DNA of 64,000 nucleotides from Microbacterium sp. SORGH_AS_0862 (GCF_030818795.1 NZ_JAUTAY010000001.1:1240001-1304000), one strand, 5' to 3'; positions 52,086 to 60,957 are shown, counted from the stretch's first letter. Notes: a model not told the origin generated them from the letters alone. Numbers and translations: made by a program.

Positions 52086-52114
52086 TTGTGCATAGCTTTA
52101 CGGCTATGTATTGT
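52086..52114 (+). promoter_or_regulatory. Promoter with operator in its spacer
   Basis: TTGTGC (-35, 52086-52091), 17-bp spacer, TATTGT (-10, 52109-52114), with the ATG 8 nt after the -10, predicting a leaderless transcript. The inverted repeat CATAGC-TTTACG-GCTATG (52091-52108) fills the spacer exactly, so a bound repressor would exclude RNA polymerase. The downstream TetR gene (52948) is the obvious candidate. Confidence 0.6.
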
Positions 52115-52121
52115 TCCCTAC

Positions 52122-52955
52122 ATGACCTCTTCATCGTCTCCCACCACGACGACGCAGCGCCTCCGTGTCGACGGCGGCGAGATCGGCTTCGACGTCGCAG
52201 GCACAGGCCCGCTCCTCCTGCTCGTGCCAGGAATGGGTGAGCTGCGCTCCTCGTACCGACACCTCACTCCCCTGCTGATCGCGGCCGGCTACCGCGTCGC
52301 CACGGCCGACCTCCGCGGTCACGGCGACAGCTCCGCGGGCTTCGATGCCTACGGCGACGTGCCCACCGCATCCGACATCGCGGCCCTCGTGCGGCACCTC
52401 GGCGCCCCGGCGACGATCGTCGGCAACTCGATGGCAGCGGGCGCCGCGGTGATCGCCGCCGCCGAGCACCCCGAGCTCGTGTCGAGTCTCGTGCTCGTCG
52501 GGCCTTTCGTGCGCATCCCGCCGAACCAGAGCAGGGTCGCGGCCCTGATCTTCCGGATGCTGATGGCCCGCCCCTGGGCCGTCGCCGCGTGGAACGCGTA
52601 CCTGCCCACCCTGTACTCGGGCGCGAAGCCCGCCGACTTCGAGACCTACCGCACCGCGATGATCCAGGCGATGCGGCGTCCCGGCTACGCGCGGTCCTTC
52701 CGCCTCACCACGCGCACCGACCACGGCGACGCCGAACGGAGCCTCGCACGCGTCACCGCCCCCGCGCTGGTCGTCATGGGCAGCGCCGACCCCGACTTCG
52801 CCGACCCCGCCGTCGAGGCCACGTGGATCGCGGAGACCCTGCACGGCACGAGCGTCATGATCGAGGATGCGGGCCACTACCCGCAGTCCCAGCAGCCCGA
52901 GCGCACGGCCGACACCATCCTCGCGTTCCTGCACGAGACGAGCGAACGTGCCTAG
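52122..52955 (+). CDS. Alpha/beta hydrolase
   Basis: A 277-residue alpha/beta hydrolase: LLLLVPGMGELRSSY (oxyanion loop), TADLRGHGDSSAG, and nucleophile elbow G-N-S-M-A with Ser103; acid in VMGSADPDF and His in EDAGHYPQ, so the triad is complete. It resembles haloperoxidase/epoxide-hydrolase-like enzymes, and the substrate is not known. It overlaps the TetR gene by 8 nt, and both are read from the promoter at 52086. Confidence 0.85.
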   Translation: MTSSSSPTTTTQRLRVDGGEIGFDVAGTGPLLLLVPGMGELRSSYRHLTPLLIAAGYRVATADLRGHGDSSAGFDAYGDVPTASDIAALVRHLGAPATIVGNSMAAGAAVIAAAEHPELVSSLVLVGPFVRIPPNQSRVAALIFRMLMARPWAVAAWNAYLPTLYSGAKPADFETYRTAMIQAMRRPGYARSFRLTTRTDHGDAERSLARVTAPALVVMGSADPDFADPAVEATWIAETLHGTSVMIEDAGHYPQSQQPERTADTILAFLHETSERA

Positions 52956-53517
52956 GGCCGGGCTCACACCGGCGATCGTCATCGAACGCGCCGCTGCGCT
53001 GCTCGACGCTCCGGATGCGGGGCCGCTGAGCTTCGCCGCGCTTGCGGACGACCTCGGCGTTCGCGCACCGTCGCTGTACAAGCACGTCGACGGCCTCTCG
53101 GGACTGGAACGGGGCGTCATGCTGCGCGCCAAGACCGAGCTCGGGCACACGCTCGCCCGCGCGACGGTGGGCCGTTCCCGCGGCGACGCCATCCGCGCGA
53201 TGGGGCATGCCTACCGCGATTGGGCGCTCGCCCACCCGGGCCAGTACCCGCTGACGATCACCGCCCCGGCGGCCGGTGACGAGGAGGACGAGCGGGCCTC
53301 CGCGTCCGTTCTCGAGGTGGTCGCGGGCGTGCTGGTGGGCTATGGCCTCGAGGGCGACGACGCGATCGACGCGATCCGATTCCTGCGCGCGAGCCTCCAC
53401 GGCTTCCTCTCCCTGGAGACGTCGCGCGCGTTCGAGCTCCCCGTCGACATCGAGCGCAGTTTCGCGCGGACGATCGACACGGTGGCCGCCTCCTTCGAGA
53501 CCTGGCGCTGCGACTGA
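52948..53517 (+). CDS. TetR-family regulator (WHG-domain subgroup)
   Basis: A 189-residue TetR regulator with GTG start overlapping the hydrolase stop. The helix-turn-helix SFAALADDLGVRAPSLYKHVDGL (in pieces about 27-50) and a C-terminal domain with RSRGDAIRAMGHAYRDWALAHPGQY and RFLRASLHGFLSLE match the TetR_C_33/WHG subgroup. It probably represses its own operon via the palindrome at 52091 and may also control the hydrolase downstream (14 nt later). Confidence 0.87.
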   Translation: MPRAGLTPAIVIERAAALLDAPDAGPLSFAALADDLGVRAPSLYKHVDGLSGLERGVMLRAKTELGHTLARATVGRSRGDAIRAMGHAYRDWALAHPGQYPLTITAPAAGDEEDERASASVLEVVAGVLVGYGLEGDDAIDAIRFLRASLHGFLSLETSRAFELPVDIERSFARTIDTVAASFETWRCD

Positions 53518-53530
53518 GCGTGAGGATGCG

Positions 53531-54424
53531 GTGACATTTGTCACCCCGGCGGTCGCCGTCGGCGCGATGACGACCGTCAACGCCGTCGCCACGAACTCCG
53601 AAGCCTCCCAGATCGCCGCCTACGGACAGCGAGTGAGCGTCGACGGCCGCGAGATGAACGTGGTCGTCAGCGGCGATCACGAGCAGACGATCGTGATGCT
53701 TCCCGGGCTCGGCACCGCCGCCCCCGGTCTCGATTTCGGCCCGCTCATCGACCAGTTCGACGACGACTACCGCGTGATCGCCGTCGAGCCGTTCGGCACG
53801 GGGCTCAGCGACGGCACTGACGCTCCCCGCACCTCGGAGAACATCTCCCGCGAGGTGCACGAGGCCCTGCAGCAGCTCGGCGTGCGTCAGTACGTGCTCA
53901 TGGGGCACTCGATCGCCGGAATCTACGCGCTCACCTACGCCTCGCTCTTCCCCCACGAGGTCACCGCGTTCGTGGGCATCGACAACAGCGTGCCGGACCA
54001 GCCGGGATCGGACGAACCGATCCCGACCGACGCGATGGTGCTGCTGAACGACCTCGGCATCACCCGCGCGCTGCAGGCGATCTCACCCGATCCCTACGAG
54101 GGACTCCCCTACGGCGAGCAGACGAAGCAGCAGCTGCGCATGCTCGCCGCCCGCAACACGACGGCGTCGACGATGGTCGACGAGATGCAGCGCGCGAGCC
54201 GGAACTTCCAGGATGCCAGCGGCGCTCGATTCCCCGCATCCCTTCCGGTCCTGCTGTTCGCCCGGGAAAACGACACGGATGTGGCGGGCTGGGTGGCGCT
54301 GCACGACCGCCAGGCGGCGTCGGTCGACCGCGGCGAGCTCGTCGTCATGGCCGGCGACCACTACCTGCACCACACGTTGTCCGCACAGATCGCGGCCGAG
54401 ACGAAGCGGTTCCTCGACGGCTGA
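53531..54424 (+). CDS. Alpha/beta hydrolase
   Basis: A 297-residue alpha/beta hydrolase. A weakly hydrophobic N-terminal segment (about 1-20) is followed by VMLPGLGTAAPGLDFGPL, AVEPFGTGLSDG, the elbow G-H-S-I-A-G (Ser127) and a C-terminal VMAGDHYLHHT His. The GTG at 53531 was taken as start; an ATG at 53567 in the same frame is possible and would remove the hydrophobic segment. It is likely co-transcribed with the TetR gene and ends at a strong hairpin. Confidence 0.8.
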   Translation: MTFVTPAVAVGAMTTVNAVATNSEASQIAAYGQRVSVDGREMNVVVSGDHEQTIVMLPGLGTAAPGLDFGPLIDQFDDDYRVIAVEPFGTGLSDGTDAPRTSENISREVHEALQQLGVRQYVLMGHSIAGIYALTYASLFPHEVTAFVGIDNSVPDQPGSDEPIPTDAMVLLNDLGITRALQAISPDPYEGLPYGEQTKQQLRMLAARNTTASTMVDEMQRASRNFQDASGARFPASLPVLLFARENDTDVAGWVALHDRQAASVDRGELVVMAGDHYLHHTLSAQIAAETKRFLDG

Positions 54425-54429
54425 CGCAC

Positions 54430-54468
54430 CGCGGGCGGTGGGGGATCGCACTCCCCCCACCGCCCGCG
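54430..54468. terminator. Bidirectional terminator hairpin
   Basis: A 15-bp perfect stem (CGCGGGCGGTGGGGG with CCCCCACCGCCCGCG) and a 9-nt loop, placed between the convergent stops at 54424 and 54484. There is no T-run, as usual for actinobacterial terminators. Confidence 0.75.
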
Positions 54469-54483
54469 TCGACGCCGTTCGGA

Positions 54484-56382
54484 TCAGGCGTCGATCTCGC
54501 TCTTGCCGGCGGAGCGCCGGCGCAGGCGCACGGCGACCACGACGAGAACGAGGGCCAGCAGCAGCGGGAGGACGACCCGCACCGTCATCGCCAGCCCGCC
54601 CCACTCCTGCACGTCGCCCTGGACGGCCGTGCCGCCGACGACGTTCCACGTGACCAGCAGCGCCGACACGAAGGCTCCGACGTAGATGGTGCCGGTCTTG
54701 TGGAAGAAGTACGTCGACAGAGCGCCGACGACCGCCAGCACGACGATGAACGGGTACCCGATGATCGTGAGCAGCGACTCGCCCGGCAGCGCGAGCTCAC
54801 CGCTGACGAACAGCGGGACGTAGTTGATGATCTCCAGCACGACGAAGCCTGCGGGCAGCACGATCGCGGAGGCGATCATCTCCGAGCGCATCGAGGAGGC
54901 GCGCCCGGTCCACCGCAGCGTCCGGTGGAGCGTGAAGGTGAGCATCAGGAAGAACGCCGTGAACGGCAGCAGGTACAGCACGAACAGCGCGAAGCGCGTC
55001 GCGGTCAGCGGCTGCAGCTGCAGGACGTAGAAGCGGAAGTCGCTCTTGAACAGCCAGTCGGAGATCACCACGAGCAGGTAGGCCGCGCCCACGCTGAGCA
55101 GTGAGAGCACCGCGGCCCGGCCGATCAGCGCGCCGCGCCGAAGCGCCGGCGCACCCTCGGCCTCGGCCGTGCGCACGGATGCGAGCGGGTTGCGACGACG
55201 CTGCACCCAGGCGGTGACGGCGTAGATCGCCAGCCCGATGATCCCGTTCAGCAGCGCCCACACGACGATGCCGGTCGAGTAGGACTGCCCGAACACGGGG
55301 CCCGCCGGGATCCAGGCCACACCCCACGTGTTGAACCAGAAGAAGGTGAACGCAGGGATGCCGGTGGTGAGGATCGCCGAGACGATCCACGGCCAGCCCC
55401 ACCGGCTTCCCGCGGCCGCCGGCACGGGCCGACGGATCGCCGAGAAGAAACCGGTCGCGAGCAGCAGTCCGCCCGTGGCGAAGATCACGAGCACACCGCC
55501 GATCATCGCGACGAGAGTGCCGAGCTCTTTGATCCACCAGGTCTGACCGGCCGCGTCGTGACCGCCCTCGAGGGTCTTGTCGAACCATGCCACGATCTCC
55601 TGCGTCACGGCGGGATCGTGCGTCACACCCGGGTGGTTGTTGGCGGGGCGCAGAAGTTCCCGAGCGGTGCCGTCGTCGATCGAGCCGTACAGCTGACCGG
55701 GAACGACCGGCTCGTCGGTCCCGAACATCGTCATGAGCTTCGGGCTCGAGGTCAGATCCCGCGTGTTGGGCGAGGCCCACATGGTTCCGGAGAACTCCTC
55801 CCACTCGGCGAAGACGACGAGGGTGTTGCGCGGGAAGTCGGGCGTGCCCTCGGGGCCGAAGAAGCCGGTGGCCGAATCCAGCAGGACCATGGATGCATAT
55901 CCCTCGGGGAAGGCGGCCGCCGCGTTCATCACGGTCGATCCGCCGAGCGAGTGCCCCTCGAGACCGATGTTGTCGGGATCGACGATGTCGAGGCCGCGGA
56001 GGTAGGCGAGCCCCGCGGGACCGTTGAAGCCGTTGCCGAACGCGGGGGCGTCGGAGCGACCGTGGCCTGCCTGGTCGAGGGCGAGCACGACGTAGCCGCG
56101 GCGGCTCAACTCGACCGCGTTCGCCGTCTGCATCTCACGGGAGTTGACGTAGCCGTGCACGGCGAGCACCGCGGGCGCCGGCGTCTCGGGAGTGGCAGAG
56201 GCGGGCACGTACAGCAGCCCGGACACGCTCGTGCCGGCCGTGCCGGTGAAGGTGACGTCGCGCACCTGGACGGAACCCGCGGATGTCTGCACGAGTGCGG
56301 CCGTCGCGCCGCCGGCCAGCACGAGAGCGACGGCGATCGCGAACAGCGACCACAGTCTCACGAGGGATCGGGGAGAGGACAT
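54484..56382 (-). CDS. Alpha/beta hydrolase fused to a multi-helix membrane domain
   Basis: A 632-residue protein. A first hydrophobic helix (about 10-32, LWSLFAIAVALVLAGGATAAL) exports the next part; residues about 40-300 form an alpha/beta hydrolase (VLAVHGYVNSREM, LDQAGHGRSD, elbow G-H-S-L-G-G with Ser145, late NNHPGVTHD with a possible His). From about 305 to the end there are roughly eight transmembrane helices ending in VRLRRRSAGKS. A membrane-bound extracytoplasmic esterase or acyl-transfer enzyme is a reasonable guess. The start at 56382 has AAGGAAG upstream. Confidence 0.8.
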   Translation of the reverse strand: MSSPRSLVRLWSLFAIAVALVLAGGATAALVQTSAGSVQVRDVTFTGTAGTSVSGLLYVPASATPETPAPAVLAVHGYVNSREMQTANAVELSRRGYVVLALDQAGHGRSDAPAFGNGFNGPAGLAYLRGLDIVDPDNIGLEGHSLGGSTVMNAAAAFPEGYASMVLLDSATGFFGPEGTPDFPRNTLVVFAEWEEFSGTMWASPNTRDLTSSPKLMTMFGTDEPVVPGQLYGSIDDGTARELLRPANNHPGVTHDPAVTQEIVAWFDKTLEGGHDAAGQTWWIKELGTLVAMIGGVLVIFATGGLLLATGFFSAIRRPVPAAAGSRWGWPWIVSAILTTGIPAFTFFWFNTWGVAWIPAGPVFGQSYSTGIVVWALLNGIIGLAIYAVTAWVQRRRNPLASVRTAEAEGAPALRRGALIGRAAVLSLLSVGAAYLLVVISDWLFKSDFRFYVLQLQPLTATRFALFVLYLLPFTAFFLMLTFTLHRTLRWTGRASSMRSEMIASAIVLPAGFVVLEIINYVPLFVSGELALPGESLLTIIGYPFIVVLAVVGALSTYFFHKTGTIYVGAFVSALLVTWNVVGGTAVQGDVQEWGGLAMTVRVVLPLLLALVLVVVAVRLRRRSAGKSEIDA

Positions 56383-56498
56383 GAGAACCAACTTCCTTGT
56401 TGTGTGCGAAGAGAGGGGCGGGCTCATTCGGGTCCGGCCTGCCTCGGAGTGTAGGGATGCGACGACATCGAGAACGGACGGCGATGCCGTTCTGCACC

Positions 56499-56518
56499 GA
56501 TGTGCATGCGCGCACATC
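56499..56518. promoter_or_regulatory. Inverted repeat upstream of the membrane hydrolase
   Basis: GATGTGC-ATGCGC-GCACATC, perfect 7-bp arms around a 6-nt spacer, 117 nt upstream of the hydrolase start in the AT-richer intergenic stretch. It may be an operator; the regulator is unknown, and the AraC gene on the far side is a candidate. Confidence 0.4.
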
Positions 56519-56622
56519 ATTCTGACTCATATTCGGCTCATTTGCTGCACATTGGTTCTGCTCAGGCAACTTATGCGTCATGTGGACAACCTCTGACACC
56601 GGAGCACAGGTCTGTCACCTGA

Positions 56623-56790
56623 GACAATCGGCGCACGGACGCCCCGCATCCCATCGGCCGCTACGCCGAGCGGGAAGGGCGCCTGCTCCTGCCTCTGGCG
56701 GTTCAGATCCACCATGCCGTCGCAGACGGGTTCCACACGGCGCTGCTCATCAACGAGTTCCGCGAGCTCTCGCCCACCCCGGCTGGGTGA
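56623..56790 (+). pseudogene. Chloramphenicol acetyltransferase (type A) C-terminal remnant
   Basis: An open frame of about 55 codons without a start codon, bounded upstream by a stop at 56620-56622. It encodes PIGRYAEREGRLLLPLAVQI, then H-H-A-V-A-D-G-F-H and INEFREL, which is the C-terminal end of CAT-type acetyltransferases, including the catalytic H-H-A-V-x-D-G motif (normally with Cys before Asp; here Ala). At least three quarters of the gene (about 160 codons) is missing and no start is visible, so it cannot give an active enzyme. It lies directly before the AraC gene. Confidence 0.75.
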
Positions 56791-56829
56791 CCGGCTGAGC
56801 GCCCGCGCAACCGGCAGAATGGGCACATC

Positions 56830-57798
56830 ATGGTGCCGCGCGAGGAGTCGAAGGACCCGCAAGGGCCTGACCTCGTCTACGGGTGGCTGAATCCCGCATC
56901 CGCCGAGAAGGACGCGCAGGACAACGACGACGTCATCGTCGTCTCCGGGATGACGGGCGAGCCGCCGTCGGTGCGGTCCAGCTTCGCGCTCGGAGCGTTG
57001 GAAGTAGCCCTCGTCGCGGGCGGCGCCGTCGAAGTCGAACCGTGGGAGACCTCGCGCCAGCGGCAGGGGGTCGTGGCGGGCTACCTCGTCTCGGGATCGA
57101 TGAGCGTCTCGCAGGGCGAGCGGACGGTCGAGCTGGGGCCCGGCGACGTCGTGCTCTACACGGGCGCCCACGGCTACCGCATCAGCGCTCCGGGCGCGCA
57201 CGAGTACCTGCTCGTGCGCATCCCGACCTCCGTCCTCGCGCTCCGCCACGGCGAACTCACGACACTGCTCGCCGCCGACCTCTCCTCGCTCGGCACCACA
57301 CCCCTGCTGCGCGCGGTGATGTCGACTCTGGCGTCCCCGGATTCACGTCCGTCGGACGCTGCCGCCGGTCATGTCGCGGACGCACTCGTGGCCGCCGTGC
57401 ACGCGGTGCTCGCCGACGGCCGCGCGCCCGGCACCGCGGCCGTGCTCTCGCTGTTCCACTCGCTCGTGCTGTGGATCGAAGAGCACCTGCAGGAGGCGGA
57501 ACTCGACGCCTCGCGCATCGCCCGGGCACACGACCTGTCACCCCGCGCGGTGCGGCGGGTGTTCGCCGCCAACGGCGTGACGGTGTCGGGCCTCGTACGC
57601 GAGCGCCGACTGGAACGCATCCGCGACGAACTCGTCGACCCTGCCCACGCCCGCGAGAGCATCGGCACGATCGCCGCCCGCTGGGGGTTCCCCGACCCGG
57701 CCACCTTCTCGAGCGCCTTCACCCGACGCTACGGCGCCTCGCCGCGACGGTACCGCGCAGACCTGCAGCGGCAGGGACAGCCCGGTACCGCCGACTGA
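56830..57798 (+). CDS. AraC-family regulator
   Basis: A 322-residue regulator. The N-terminal half is an AraC-binding/cupin-like domain (GYLVSGSMSVSQGERTVELGPGDVVLYTG). The C-terminal 100 residues hold two helix-turn-helix motifs: ASRIARAHDLSPRAVRRVFAANG and IGTIAARWGFPDPATFSSAF followed by RRYGASPRRYR, the AraC signature. The N-terminal part resembles the NimR/PobR-like group acting on aromatic-acid operons. It is convergent with pcaC with no gap (57798/57799). Role unknown; it may sense an aromatic acid for the pca cluster. Confidence 0.88.
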   Translation: MVPREESKDPQGPDLVYGWLNPASAEKDAQDNDDVIVVSGMTGEPPSVRSSFALGALEVALVAGGAVEVEPWETSRQRQGVVAGYLVSGSMSVSQGERTVELGPGDVVLYTGAHGYRISAPGAHEYLLVRIPTSVLALRHGELTTLLAADLSSLGTTPLLRAVMSTLASPDSRPSDAAAGHVADALVAAVHAVLADGRAPGTAAVLSLFHSLVLWIEEHLQEAELDASRIARAHDLSPRAVRRVFAANGVTVSGLVRERRLERIRDELVDPAHARESIGTIAARWGFPDPATFSSAFTRRYGASPRRYRADLQRQGQPGTAD

Positions 57799-58197
57799 TC
57801 ACTCCTCGGCGAAGACGTCCTTCACGATGCGGAACGCGGTGTTGGCCGCAGGAACGCCGCAGTAGATCGCCGACTGCAGCACGACCTCGACGATCTCGTC
57901 ACGGGTCAGTCCGTTGCGCTGCGCGGCGCGCACGTGCATCGCGAACTCCTCGTGGTGGCCGAGGGCGATGAGCGCGGTCAGCACCGCGATCGAACGGTCG
58001 CGCTTGGCCAGCCCCGGCCGCGACCAGATGTCGCCCCAGGCGTAGCGCGTGATGAGGTCCTGGAAGTCCGCGGTCTCCGGGGCCGTGCCGGCGACCGCGC
58101 GATCGACGTGGGCGTCGCCGAGCACCTGGCGGCGCACCCGCATCCCGTCGTCATAGCGCTGCTCGTCGCTGCGCCCTTCTCCGCTCGGCCGGCTCAT
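57799..58197 (-). CDS. pcaC: 4-carboxymuconolactone decarboxylase
   Basis: A 132-residue AhpD-fold decarboxylase that converts 4-carboxymuconolactone to 3-oxoadipate enol-lactone. The family core is RSIAVLTALIALGHHEEFAMHV and the C-terminal YCGVPAANTAF. Many actinobacteria fuse this domain to PcaD (PcaL); here the two are separate genes with a 4-nt overlap. It ends the pcaHGBDC operon. Confidence 0.93.
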   Translation of the reverse strand: MSRPSGEGRSDEQRYDDGMRVRRQVLGDAHVDRAVAGTAPETADFQDLITRYAWGDIWSRPGLAKRDRSIAVLTALIALGHHEEFAMHVRAAQRNGLTRDEIVEVVLQSAIYCGVPAANTAFRIVKDVFAEE

Positions 58198-58973
58198 CGC
58201 GCGACCTCGCGGAAGAACTCGCGAAGCACCGCCGCGGTCTGCTCCGGCTCCTCGGCCGGAGGCAGGTGCGCGGCGGACTCGATCACCGCGACGCGCCCGC
58301 TGCGGACGCCCTCGGCGATCTCGACGCTCTTCGCCTCGGGCGCCACCCGGTCGTCCCGGCCGAAGACCGCGAGGACGGGAGCCGCGATCTCACCCAGCCG
58401 CGGGCGCACGTCGTACGCGGCGAGCGCTTCGCAGCACGTGGCGTAGCCCTCGTCGTCCGCATCCTGCAGCGCGTGCAGCAGCCGGCCGCTCAGCTCCGGG
58501 CGACGCTCGATCGAGCCCGGGGCGAACCAGCGCTGCGCCGAGCCGATGATCACCGACGAGGTGGACTGCGCACGAACCTGGGCCGCCCGTTCCCGCCAGC
58601 TCGCCGCATCTCCCAGCTGAGCGCCGGAGGCGACGATCGCCGCGCCGCGCACGAGGCCGGGGTGACGCAGGAGCAGTTCGAGTCCGGTCGCGCCGCCGAG
58701 CGACACTCCGGCGTAGAGGATGCGGTCGCCGCCGATCGAGCGGACCGCGTCGGCGACGGCGTCGGCGATCTCCGCGACGGTGAACGGCGCGGTCGGGGCG
58801 GGCGCAGCTCCGTGGCCGGGGAGATCCCAGCTCACCACGCGGTAGTCGTCCACGAGCAGAGGGACGACGTCCTCCCACAGGATCGTGGATGTGCCCAGCG
58901 ACGGGCCGAGCACGACCAGCGGGGCCTCGGCGGGACCGGTCGGCTCGGTCAGGGCGATCGCGGGTTGCGTCAT
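58194..58973 (-). CDS. pcaD: 3-oxoadipate enol-lactonase
   Basis: A 259-residue alpha/beta hydrolase that opens 3-oxoadipate enol-lactone to 3-oxoadipate. LGPSLGTSTILWED is a PcaD hallmark oxyanion region; SWDLPGHGAAPAP, elbow G-V-S-L-G-G (Ser91) and the His in SAAHLPPAEEPE complete the triad. The genes upstream and downstream overlap by 4 nt, consistent with coupled translation. Confidence 0.93.
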   Translation of the reverse strand: MTQPAIALTEPTGPAEAPLVVLGPSLGTSTILWEDVVPLLVDDYRVVSWDLPGHGAAPAPTAPFTVAEIADAVADAVRSIGGDRILYAGVSLGGATGLELLLRHPGLVRGAAIVASGAQLGDAASWRERAAQVRAQSTSSVIIGSAQRWFAPGSIERRPELSGRLLHALQDADDEGYATCCEALAAYDVRPRLGEIAAPVLAVFGRDDRVAPEAKSVEIAEGVRSGRVAVIESAAHLPPAEEPEQTAAVLREFFREVAR

Positions 58974-60409
58974 GCAGACTCCTCCGTCGGCGCTTCGAGG
59001 CTCTCTCGGGCGGCATCCGCCGGCGCGTCGGCGACGGCCCGGTCGACGAGTGCGCCTGCCAGTCCCGTGTAGGCGGCGGGGTCCAGCAGGGCGTCGACGT
59101 CGTCGGCGGGATGCGGTGCGCCGGGCACCCGATCCAGCGCCGCCTCGAGCGCCTCGCGCACGAGCGCGCGGAGGTCGCCGCCCGAGGTGGCGGCACCGAC
59201 GATGCGGCGCACCTCGTCGGATCCGATCACGGGCGCGAGCACGATGGACAGCCGTTCCGACACCAACAGGCCGTCGGTCGCGGCGAGCGCACGGGCCACA
59301 GCGCCCTCGTCCATCTGCAGTCCGGTCACGAGCGCGCGTGTCGTCTCGGCAGCGCCGAGCGCGAGACGAAGCAGCTCCCGCAGCGTCGGCCACTCCGCGT
59401 GCCATGCACCGTCGGGGCGTTCGTCCCCGGCGAGCGCGGCCGCGAGGTGCAGCGTGGCTCCCAGCTGCGGTGCGCGCAGCGCCGCCGAGCGTACGAGCAC
59501 GGCGCCGGTGGGGTTGCGTTTCTGGGGCATCGCACTCGAACCGCCACCGACGCCCTCCGCGAGTTCGGCGATCTCGGTGCGCGAGCCGGTCGCGACATCG
59601 GTCGCGAGTTTGCCGAGAGCGTCGATCGCCTGCACGAGCGCATCGCCGAGCTCGGTGACGGGCCAGCGCGAGACGTGCCACGGCGCGTCGGGAGCGGCGA
59701 GCGCGAGCTCCGCGGCGTACGCGGACGGGAGAGCGGATGCCGCATCCGGCCCGCCGATCTCGACGAAGGAGGCGAGGGTGCCGCCCGCGCCGCCCAGCTG
59801 TGCGGGAAGCTGCCCGACGGCTTCGCCGAGTCGGACGCGCGCGCGGGTGACACCGCGCAGCCACCCCGCGGCGCGGGCGCCGACGGTGGTCGGCACGGCT
59901 TGCTGCGTCAGCGTACGGGCGGCGGCGACCGTGTCGCGGTGGACGACGGCGAACCCGGAGAGCTGCGCCTCGACCTGCCGGAGCACGCCCAGCAGGTGCA
60001 GCCCGGCGCGCCGGGAGACCAGCATCAGCGCCGAGTCCAGGATGTCCTGGCTCGTGGCGCCGCGGTGCAGCCAGGGACGCACCTGGATCGACGCGCGATC
60101 GTCGAGCCGGGCGATGAGCGGGATGACGGGATTGCCGCCCGCGACGGCCGCACTCGCCAGCCGTGCGGTGTCGAGCCAATCGGCGTCGACGAGCGCACCG
60201 CCCCCGGACCAGCCGAACTCCTCGGATGCGGCAGCGGAGACCGCATCCGGAGCGACACCGACGACCGCCCAGGCCCGCACCAGCGCGATCTCGGCGGTCA
60301 CAAGGGCGGCAGCCACGGAATCGTCGGCCACGAGGGCGTCGTGCGACACCGTCACCGGGGAGAGCAGCCCCACATCCGTGAAGGGCGCCCCGGGTTCGTC
60401 AGAAGGCAA
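58970..60409 (-). CDS. pcaB: 3-carboxy-cis,cis-muconate cycloisomerase
   Basis: A 479-residue lyase-superfamily enzyme that lactonises 3-carboxy-cis,cis-muconate. DVGLLSPVTVSHDALVADD at the start and the signature G-G-G-S-S-A-M-P-Q-K-R-N-P (288-300) are diagnostic. No ATG or GTG lies at the conserved start; TTG at 60409 is the best choice, with AAGGAG 10 nt upstream, and it overlaps the pcaG stop by 11 nt. A GTG a few codons later (the V of DVGLL) is the alternative. Confidence 0.92.
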   Translation of the reverse strand: MPSDEPGAPFTDVGLLSPVTVSHDALVADDSVAAALVTAEIALVRAWAVVGVAPDAVSAAASEEFGWSGGGALVDADWLDTARLASAAVAGGNPVIPLIARLDDRASIQVRPWLHRGATSQDILDSALMLVSRRAGLHLLGVLRQVEAQLSGFAVVHRDTVAAARTLTQQAVPTTVGARAAGWLRGVTRARVRLGEAVGQLPAQLGGAGGTLASFVEIGGPDAASALPSAYAAELALAAPDAPWHVSRWPVTELGDALVQAIDALGKLATDVATGSRTEIAELAEGVGGGSSAMPQKRNPTGAVLVRSAALRAPQLGATLHLAAALAGDERPDGAWHAEWPTLRELLRLALGAAETTRALVTGLQMDEGAVARALAATDGLLVSERLSIVLAPVIGSDEVRRIVGAATSGGDLRALVREALEAALDRVPGAPHPADDVDALLDPAAYTGLAGALVDRAVADAPADAARESLEAPTEESA

Positions 60410-60956
60410 GGAAAACGGTCTCCTTCTCGCCCTGCAGGTGGATGTCGTGGGTGAGATCACCCTCGGGCGTGCGCGTCGCGATGAGCGTAGCGCGCTCGTG
60501 GGGCTCGAGCGAGGCGAGCAGCGGATCCGCCGCGAGGAGTTCCTCGTCGTCTGGCAGGTAGATGCGGGTGTGCAGCTTGTTCGGGAGCCCGCGGGCGAAG
60601 ACGACGGCCGCGAAGAACGGCGCCTTGCCGTCGATCGGACCGGGGTTGCGCGTCCAGAAGTCGTACGCACCCTCATCCGTCGTGAAGCTGCGGCCGAAGC
60701 CGGTGAAGGTGTGGTCGTCGCGGCGACGAGCCCCGCGCGCGCGGGAGATCGTGCCGTCGGTGTCGGCTCCCCAGATCTCGATCACGGCGTCGGGAATCGG
60801 AGCCCCGGCTCCGTCGTAGATCGTGCCCGACAGCACGATCGCGCCGCTGGAGTGCGGGAAGACGACCTCGTGCATCTTGGGGTACTCGAGCCCGAACGCG
60901 AAGAAGGGCCCGACCGTCTGGCCGGAGGTGGCGGGAAGGCGCGTGGCTTCGGACAT
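60399..60956 (-). CDS. pcaG: Protocatechuate 3,4-dioxygenase alpha subunit
   Basis: A 185-residue alpha subunit. SGQTVGPFFAFGL and DAVIEIWGADTDGTI and the RGLPNKLHTRIYLPDD block fit PcaG. It lacks the iron ligands, which belong to the beta subunit, and supplies part of the active-site wall. It begins 1 nt after the pcaH stop. Confidence 0.94.
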   Translation of the reverse strand: MSEATRLPATSGQTVGPFFAFGLEYPKMHEVVFPHSSGAIVLSGTIYDGAGAPIPDAVIEIWGADTDGTISRARGARRRDDHTFTGFGRSFTTDEGAYDFWTRNPGPIDGKAPFFAAVVFARGLPNKLHTRIYLPDDEELLAADPLLASLEPHERATLIATRTPEGDLTHDIHLQGEKETVFLAF

Positions 60957-60957
60957 C

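Noticed and set aside
58970..60676. Upstream ATG start for pcaB at 60676
   Set aside because: It would run about 90 codons into pcaG in another frame, giving an Arg/Ser-rich nonsense extension; the TTG at 60409 fits the family start.
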